Assembly: GCA_964621615.1 (NCBI GenBank)
Contig: CAZUMW010000082.1
Span: 1 to 9,326 of the forward strand
Length of the DNA: 9,326 bases
Reading direction: 5' to 3'
Source: CAZUMW01 sp964621615
GTDB taxonomy: Bacteria; Desulfobacterota; WTBG01; CAIYCZ01; CAIRTM01
Shown: positions 6,111 to 9,326 of the stretch, one piece after another
Numbering within the stretch: the first letter of the stretch is position 1
How the letters are laid out: each line of letters opens with the position of its first letter
Notes under the pieces: model-generated
The model's input: only the letters and a program-made list of their open reading frames with translations
Told to the model about the DNA's origin: nothing
Database searches by the model: none
Position numbers and translations under genes: made by a program

Positions 6111-6797
6111 TTATATTCTTTTTTTCCGCTTTTTTTCCGTGTCGGCGAAACGGTGAGCGGCACGAAGGGGCTCCGGGTTTCGGTATCGGGTACAGCACTG
6201 CAGTACCGTTTCAACGGCCTGATCAAGAGATACGTTGCTCCCCGCCGACACGAACAGCGGCCTGGTGCTCTCGCGGGTTCTGAGGCAGACGCCCAGCACC
6301 GCTCCGTCTTCTCCCCGCACCCGCGTAGAGGAGCCCTTGTCAGCTGCGGGCTCTTCGCAGGTGCCGTAAAGGCGGCTTTTTGCACAGCCCACCGACGGCG
6401 TTCCAAGCAGAATGCCCAAATGTGTGGCCAATCCCATCCTCCGGGGATGCAGAAGGCCCTGGCCGTCAAACAGCACAAGGTCGGGGGCGGTTTCCAGCTT
6501 CCTGAAACAGCGCAGAACCGCAGGCCCCTCACGAAACGTCAGCAGCCCCGGAACATAGGGGAAATGCAGCGTGAGGGTTGCTGTTTTGTGCTCAATGCAC
6601 CTGAGGTCGGGAAAAGAGTAGACCGCTACCGCCGCATGCGCCATCGGCGGCCGGGATGAAAATGCAACATCTGCTCCGGCGACATACCGCAGCCGCCCCG
6701 TGAAGGGGCTGGTTGATATAAGGGGCCTGAGCTCATTTTGAATACAAACGGCGCGCCGGGGGGAGACCCGCCAGGAATGTTTTTGTGCGGAGTTCAC
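6111..6797 (-). CDS. nfi: Endonuclease V (deoxyinosine 3' endonuclease)
   Basis: Repair nuclease that nicks DNA at the second phosphodiester 3' of deoxyinosine and related lesions; 228 residues, matching the usual 220-230. The metal-binding acids are present: Asp43 in AGADVAF, Glu90 in LLTFREGP and Asp111 in VLFDGQGLLHPRRMG. The strand-separating wedge PYVP is at 80-83, AKSRLYG at 139-145, and a late histidine sits in EPLRAAH (His215). Start: the frame stays open upstream to an ATG at 7013, but that would overlap the previous gene by 155 bases. GTG at 6797 begins a protein whose N-terminal spacing to the IQNELR motif equals that of Thermotoga maritima endonuclease V as I recall it, so GTG 6797 is preferred. 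Only a weak GAG precedes it. The start overlaps the stop of a 21-codon reading frame that begins at the stop of the upstream gene, suggesting translational coupling. Second gene of the minus-strand block. Confidence 0.94.
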   Translation of the reverse strand: MNSAQKHSWRVSPRRAVCIQNELRPLISTSPFTGRLRYVAGADVAFSSRPPMAHAAVAVYSFPDLRCIEHKTATLTLHFPYVPGLLTFREGPAVLRCFRKLETAPDLVLFDGQGLLHPRRMGLATHLGILLGTPSVGCAKSRLYGTCEEPAADKGSSTRVRGEDGAVLGVCLRTRESTRPLFVSAGSNVSLDQAVETVLQCCTRYRNPEPLRAAHRFADTEKKRKKRI

Positions 6798-6859
6798 GAA
6801 CGCATTCTCAGCAGCGCCGTTATTACGACAGGGAAGGCTCCGGGATACCTGTCGGTCAT
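6794..6859 (-). CDS. Possible 21-codon coupling ORF between the exported-protein gene and nfi
   Basis: An ATG at 6859 overlaps the TGA stop of the upstream gene in the form TGATG. The frame runs 21 codons to a TGA that overlaps the GTG start of endonuclease V in the form GTGA. The frame could let ribosomes finishing the exported-protein gene restart and reach nfi, which has a poor ribosome binding site. The predicted peptide has no recognised motif. It may equally be chance; only the overlaps are directly seen. Confidence 0.25.
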   Translation of the reverse strand: MTDRYPGAFPVVITALLRMRS

Positions 6860-8073
6860 CAGTATTCGCCCCACTCGCAGCCTGCATTTTCGCCGTAAAA
6901 GGTATCGACAAGCTGCTCTTCTGCCCCGCTGCGCCTGTACAGGGTGACTGTTCCGGTCGCAGATCCGCCGTTCCAGAGCCTGTCGTGTTTTTTTTCACCG
7001 CGGGGATTTTCATAATTAATGAAAAGCATTCTGCTTTTCGGACAGGAAAAGGAAATCTCTATGTGCGCCGTTTCCGAATAGGCGGATATGTCCCAGTCCA
7101 GGGTATCACCCTCAGTGTCAACGAAAAATTCCTGGCCCTGCTCTATCCAGAATTTTGTAAAATTAAATTCATACAGCTCGCCTTCATGATAAAAGGCGAT
7201 AAGCACTTTTTTTCCCAGCGGCTGTCCCAGTAAAGCCGGGGTGCCCCCGCCGGCTACAAGGCTTGTTTTGCTCAGCGGCTCGCTGGTTTCAGTGCTGATA
7301 AAATTATTACAATTGAGCCACAGCCACGGATTGGTATAGCTTCGGCCCCAGTTTTTGTCCTGGTAGCCGTATGAGGTTTCAGGATCAACGGTGTAGGTCT
7401 GCCCGTTGAGCGTAATCGTTCCTTTATAGCGCGTTTTCATTCCCGCCACATGCCAGTACATGTCAAAGGCCTGCAGGCGCCTGAACACCGGTGCGGTTGT
7501 ATATCCCGCGCTGTAGCTGAGCACTTTCTGTGCGGTAAGATCCCAGCTCATGGTGCCCGGGCCGGACATATACTCCGGGTGCGCAGCCGCCTCTGCAGCG
7601 GAAAGGGAAACCGCTCCCTGCAGTGCCGTTTCAGTTGCCGTGCTGTCGCCTATCTGTACATCCATTATGCACCGCGATGCTGAAAAATCAGCGACACCGT
7701 AAAAATTGTGAATCTGCACCGAGCTGTTATTATCCCCCCACGCTCCTGCTTTTATCATGGCATACGAGGGCCGAACGCCGCCGCTGCGGTTTGTTTCATC
7801 CTGCCCGAAAACCGGCTCCGCCCCCGCGCGCGCCGGATTTATGATGTAGTATTCAATAAAAAAGGCCTTTTTCTTTCCCGTGTCAGCATTGCGTGCGACA
7901 AGAGAGTGCCACCACCAGTCATAGCCGTCCCACGCAAGGGGACCGTTCAGCATGTATGCATTGCGCGAGCACAGCCCGGCGCTGCGCGCCTCGCACACAC
8001 CCCCGTAGCCGGACACGATCAAAAAAGCCCACATACATAAAATCACAAAAAGCGCTTGTTTTTGCCTGCCCAT
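6859..8073 (-). CDS. Exported tocopherol-cyclase-like (beta-barrel/lipocalin-type) protein
   Basis: Predicted secreted or periplasmic protein of 404 residues. The N-terminus MGRQKQ plus a hydrophobic core to about residue 25 is a Sec signal peptide, probably cut after CEA (27-29). The mature part is rich in aromatic residues and beta-type segments: YMLNGPLAWDGYDWWWHSLV (40-59), AFFIEYYIINP (70-80), and a central SYGYQDKNWGRSY (234-246) followed by NPWLWLNCNNF (248-258). The QDKNWG...WLWLNCNNF block resembles the signature of the tocopherol cyclase family (PF14249), whose bacterial members mostly lack a known role. The N-terminal aromatic stretch recalls hypothetical proteins of gut Firmicutes and treponemes. 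Nothing else for tocopherol synthesis is nearby, and export argues against that reaction; a lipid- or polymer-binding or -processing role is only a guess. Start: ATG at 8073 best frames the signal peptide; no ribosome binding site is visible, and the nearest promoter would make the mRNA almost leaderless. First gene of the minus-strand block. Confidence 0.75.
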   Translation of the reverse strand: MGRQKQALFVILCMWAFLIVSGYGGVCEARSAGLCSRNAYMLNGPLAWDGYDWWWHSLVARNADTGKKKAFFIEYYIINPARAGAEPVFGQDETNRSGGVRPSYAMIKAGAWGDNNSSVQIHNFYGVADFSASRCIMDVQIGDSTATETALQGAVSLSAAEAAAHPEYMSGPGTMSWDLTAQKVLSYSAGYTTAPVFRRLQAFDMYWHVAGMKTRYKGTITLNGQTYTVDPETSYGYQDKNWGRSYTNPWLWLNCNNFISTETSEPLSKTSLVAGGGTPALLGQPLGKKVLIAFYHEGELYEFNFTKFWIEQGQEFFVDTEGDTLDWDISAYSETAHIEISFSCPKSRMLFINYENPRGEKKHDRLWNGGSATGTVTLYRRSGAEEQLVDTFYGENAGCEWGEY

Positions 8074-8078
8074 ACCAT

Positions 8079-8109
8079 AATATATGTAATAAATGGGCGA
8101 GCCTGTCAA
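8079..8109 (-). promoter_or_regulatory. Proximal promoter of the tocopherol-cyclase-like gene
   Basis: A perfect TTGACA (8109-8104) on the minus strand is followed after 19 bases by TATATT (8084-8079), or after 17 by the poorer CATATA. Either -10 puts the transcription start at about 8072-8075, at or within two bases of the ATG at 8073. The hexamers are good, but spacing and distance to the start codon are unusual. Confidence 0.4.
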
Positions 8110-8179
8110 GGTCCGGTTTTGTGATATGCGACACGCGCCTGACCCGGGTGAGGTCCGCTGCAGATGCTTGCTGATATTT

Positions 8180-8185
8180 TTGACA
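8180..8185 (+). promoter_or_regulatory. Isolated consensus -35 TTGACA upstream of the DUF1460 gene
   Basis: TTGACA is perfect, but no convincing -10 lies 16-18 bases downstream; that position is occupied by the palindrome at 8203-8216. If it works, transcription toward the lipoprotein gene would also be open to control at the palindrome. It may rely on an activator or be chance. Confidence 0.2.
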
Positions 8186-8202
8186 GGTTCGCAATTCGAT
8201 AC

Positions 8203-8216
8203 CGAAAGCGCTTTCG
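8203..8216. promoter_or_regulatory. LacI-family-type operator palindrome
   Basis: CGAAAGCGCTTTCG is a perfect 14-bp inverted repeat with the central CG and GAAAnCGnTTTC arrangement typical of operators bound by LacI/GalR-family regulators, such as cre-like sites. It lies between two divergent genes and immediately downstream of a minus-strand promoter-like pair (8224-8252), where it would cover the predicted +1. No regulator gene of this family is in the window. Confidence 0.5.
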
Positions 8217-8223
8217 ATCCCGA

Positions 8224-8252
8224 TTGATAAAACAATTGTCTGTAACTGGCAA
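8224..8252 (-). promoter_or_regulatory. Distal minus-strand promoter next to the LacI-type palindrome
   Basis: TTGCCA (8252-8247, 5 of 6) and TATCAA (8229-8224, 4 of 6) are 17 bases apart. Transcription would begin near 8217, directly at the palindrome 8203-8216, and give a leader of about 144 bases for the tocopherol-cyclase-like gene. Confidence 0.35.
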
Positions 8253-8288
8253 ACACCAAGCTCAAGGCAAAATCCGGAAGAGGGCCGT

Positions 8289-9152
8289 GTGGCTTATCAC
8301 ATACACATAAAACGGCTGGCCTGCTTTTATGGTGCCGTCCTGGCTGTTTTCATCGCCGCCTGCGGCGGCGTCCGGCAGCAGCCGGCGTCAGCCGGCAGCC
8401 CCGGGGCAGGGCAGGGCCCCTGCGCAAAAGTATATCGCTGCACGCCGGCGCAGCTCGATGTTTTTTTGAACAACCTCTCCAGAAATCATACATTTGAAAA
8501 CCGCCAGAAAATAATCGCCGACAGCTTTGTCGGCGCCCCCTACTGTGAGGATCCCCTTGAAAATGAACAGCGGAACTGGCTTCCCTACACCAAAACAAAC
8601 TGCACCATGTTTGTGCTCACGGCAAGTGCGTTTGCAAACAGCAGCTCCCGCCGCGAGGCCCTCCGCCATATGCGCATGCTGCATTATCGCAGCGGGCGGG
8701 TCAGCTTTGAAAACCGGTATCACTTTACCGCCGACCGGATCAGCGACCGGGAAAACCGCTATTTCTCTTTAGCTACAAAAAAATATGTGCGCAGCAACGC
8801 ATGCCTGAGGTCCGTCACACTCACGCTGAACCGGACCCGATCCGGAGATTTTTTTTTCAGGGGGAGGCTCAACGGATGGACAAAAAAGCTAACAGTCTCC
8901 TACGTTTCCCGAAAGGGCTTTTCACCGGACTGTCTCCGCCCGCTTCCAGACATTCTGGGCATCGCTTTTGTAAAATCTGCAAACTGGGACAAGGGAATCA
9001 TTATCGGACATGAGGGAATACTCATAAACAAAGCTCTTTACCACGCATCGCCCGGCATCGGGGTGCATGTCGATGAGGGCTATCTTGACAGATTATTTAC
9101 CGCTTCATGCTGGGACGGTTTTGTGCTGTTTTCATTTGAGCCGGCGCATTAG
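8289..9152 (+). CDS. DUF1460 lipoprotein, NlpC/P60-type cysteine peptidase or amidase
   Basis: Predicted envelope lipoprotein, 287 residues, of the DUF1460 (PF07313) family, whose members have a papain-like NlpC/P60 fold and are thought to act on peptidoglycan (N-acetylmuramoyl-L-alanine amidase-like). The signal peptide ends in the lipobox IAAC with Cys25, followed by a Gly/Pro/Ala-rich tether to about 45. Family features in order: HTFENRQKIIADSFVGAPY (67-85), NCTMFVLTASAFA (104-116) with candidate nucleophile Cys105, the MRMLHYRSGRVSFENRYHF region (128-146), GIIIGHEGILI (236-246) with His241, and HASPGIGV (252-259). The family usually reads DCTTFV at the nucleophile; here it is NCTMFV, a mild divergence. 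Start: GTG at 8289 with GGAAG eight bases upstream and a purine-rich stretch in between; it frames the signal peptide well. The gene is divergent from the four-gene minus-strand block. Family confidence is high; the exact bond cut is not known. Confidence 0.87.
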   Translation: MAYHIHIKRLACFYGAVLAVFIAACGGVRQQPASAGSPGAGQGPCAKVYRCTPAQLDVFLNNLSRNHTFENRQKIIADSFVGAPYCEDPLENEQRNWLPYTKTNCTMFVLTASAFANSSSRREALRHMRMLHYRSGRVSFENRYHFTADRISDRENRYFSLATKKYVRSNACLRSVTLTLNRTRSGDFFFRGRLNGWTKKLTVSYVSRKGFSPDCLRPLPDILGIAFVKSANWDKGIIIGHEGILINKALYHASPGIGVHVDEGYLDRLFTASCWDGFVLFSFEPAH

Positions 9153-9172
9153 GCGCGCAGTCTGCCTGCCCT

Positions 9173-9207
9173 CTGTGCTTTGCCGGAACGTACCGGGATG
9201 AGCACAG
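9173..9207. terminator. Hairpin after the DUF1460 gene
   Basis: Outer stem CTGTGCT (9173-9179) with AGCACAG (9201-9207), and an inner stem CCGG (9183-9186) with CCGG (9193-9196) around the loop AACGTA. It begins 21 bases after the stop codon. No T-run follows, so it is a possible 3' end structure rather than a canonical terminator. Confidence 0.35.
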
Positions 9208-9279
9208 CGCTACAAGGGGCGGTGAATCGGCACAAGTCTGAAGTCATAACCTGCGGCAGGGCCTCAGGCTGGATTAATG

Positions 9280-9296
9280 AGCCGCTCTAAGCGGCT
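9280..9296. repeat. 7-bp hairpin near the window end
   Basis: AGCCGCT pairs with AGCGGCT around the loop CTA. Stem length and loop size match the hairpin after the chemoreceptor gene (7 bp, 3-base loop), and it likewise lacks a T-run on either strand. It could mark the transcript end of the lipoprotein gene or of an off-window convergent gene. Confidence 0.35.
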
Positions 9297-9320
9297 GCAA
9301 AAACACATAACTCAAAACAG

Positions 9321-9326
9321 TTGACA
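9321..9326 (+). promoter_or_regulatory. Consensus -35 at the window edge
   Basis: The last six bases are a perfect TTGACA in an A-rich context. The matching -10 would be outside the window, so a plus-strand promoter for the next gene is possible but cannot be confirmed. Confidence 0.2.

Noticed and set aside
5876..6532. 218-residue minus-strand open frame spanning the end of nfi and the start of the epimerase gene
   Set aside because: It is a shifted-frame shadow of two well-supported genes; its translation has no family features and bridges the intergenic region with proline- and cysteine-rich sequence.
5982..6659. 225-residue plus-strand open frame
   Set aside because: Antisense to the catalytic core of endonuclease V, with no motif, signal peptide or ribosome binding site; typical of GC-rich antisense open frames.
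6798..7013. N-terminal extension of endonuclease V to the ATG at 7013
   Set aside because: It would overlap the upstream gene by 155 bases, and the extra residues look like frame-shifted sequence. The GTG at 6797 gives the length and N-terminal spacing normal for the family.
1..9326. CRISPR array, transposon ends, tRNA or phage attachment site
   Set aside because: I found no regularly spaced repeats, no terminal inverted repeats with target duplication, no cloverleaf-like sequence and no integrase or transposase gene.

Overview
The window looks like chromosomal DNA of a free-swimming, double-membraned bacterium with moderate to fairly high GC. It encodes a chemoreceptor, two lipoprotein-type exported enzymes, an AsmA-like envelope protein and a PAS sensor. 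The mix would fit a spirochaete or a deltaproteobacterium-like lineage, including the loose lipobox of one lipoprotein and the ATPase-less histidine-kinase type. The phylum is an inference and no marker gene settles it. I see no tRNA, rRNA, CRISPR array, transposase or phage gene.

Layout. 1) A plus-strand methyl-accepting chemotaxis protein (74-1513) faces a minus-strand membrane PAS/HisKA sensor (1558-2955) across a 44-base gap holding a GC-rich hairpin. 2) A divergent intergenic region (about 2956-3231) carries promoter-like pairs for both directions and a long imperfect hairpin. 3) A plus-strand lipoprotein of the MJ1477/TM1410 (GH114-like) glycoside hydrolase family (3232-4263) overlaps its convergent neighbour by 33 bases. 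4) A minus-strand block of four genes is read in the order 8073 to 4231: an exported tocopherol-cyclase-like protein, endonuclease V (nfi), a TIGR01777-type NAD-dependent epimerase, and a small AsmA-like membrane-anchored protein. 5) Divergent from that block is a plus-strand lipoprotein with a DUF1460 (NlpC/P60-type cysteine peptidase or amidase) domain (8289-9152). The shared intergenic region holds a perfect 14-bp palindrome of LacI-family operator type. The last 170 bases hold two hairpins and end in a perfect TTGACA.

How the parts relate. Four of the eight genes make exported or envelope proteins: a carbohydrate-active lipoprotein, a peptidoglycan-active lipoprotein, an AsmA-like protein and a secreted beta-barrel-type protein. 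Two more are membrane signalling receptors. The theme is cell-envelope maintenance and sensing, but no single pathway is evident.

The most unusual observation is that the GH114-like lipoprotein has its conserved motifs in a circularly permuted order. The half carrying the PQNG and EDLLYG motifs, normally C-terminal, comes first. The half carrying YMSIGEAEDYR and GFDGVYLDIIDAYE, normally N-terminal, comes second. Other points of note are a PAS histidine kinase that stops right after its phosphoacceptor domain, the LacI-type palindrome at a predicted +1, a run of eight C in a candidate promoter spacer, and a chain of overlapping stop/start codons leading into the GTG start of endonuclease V.
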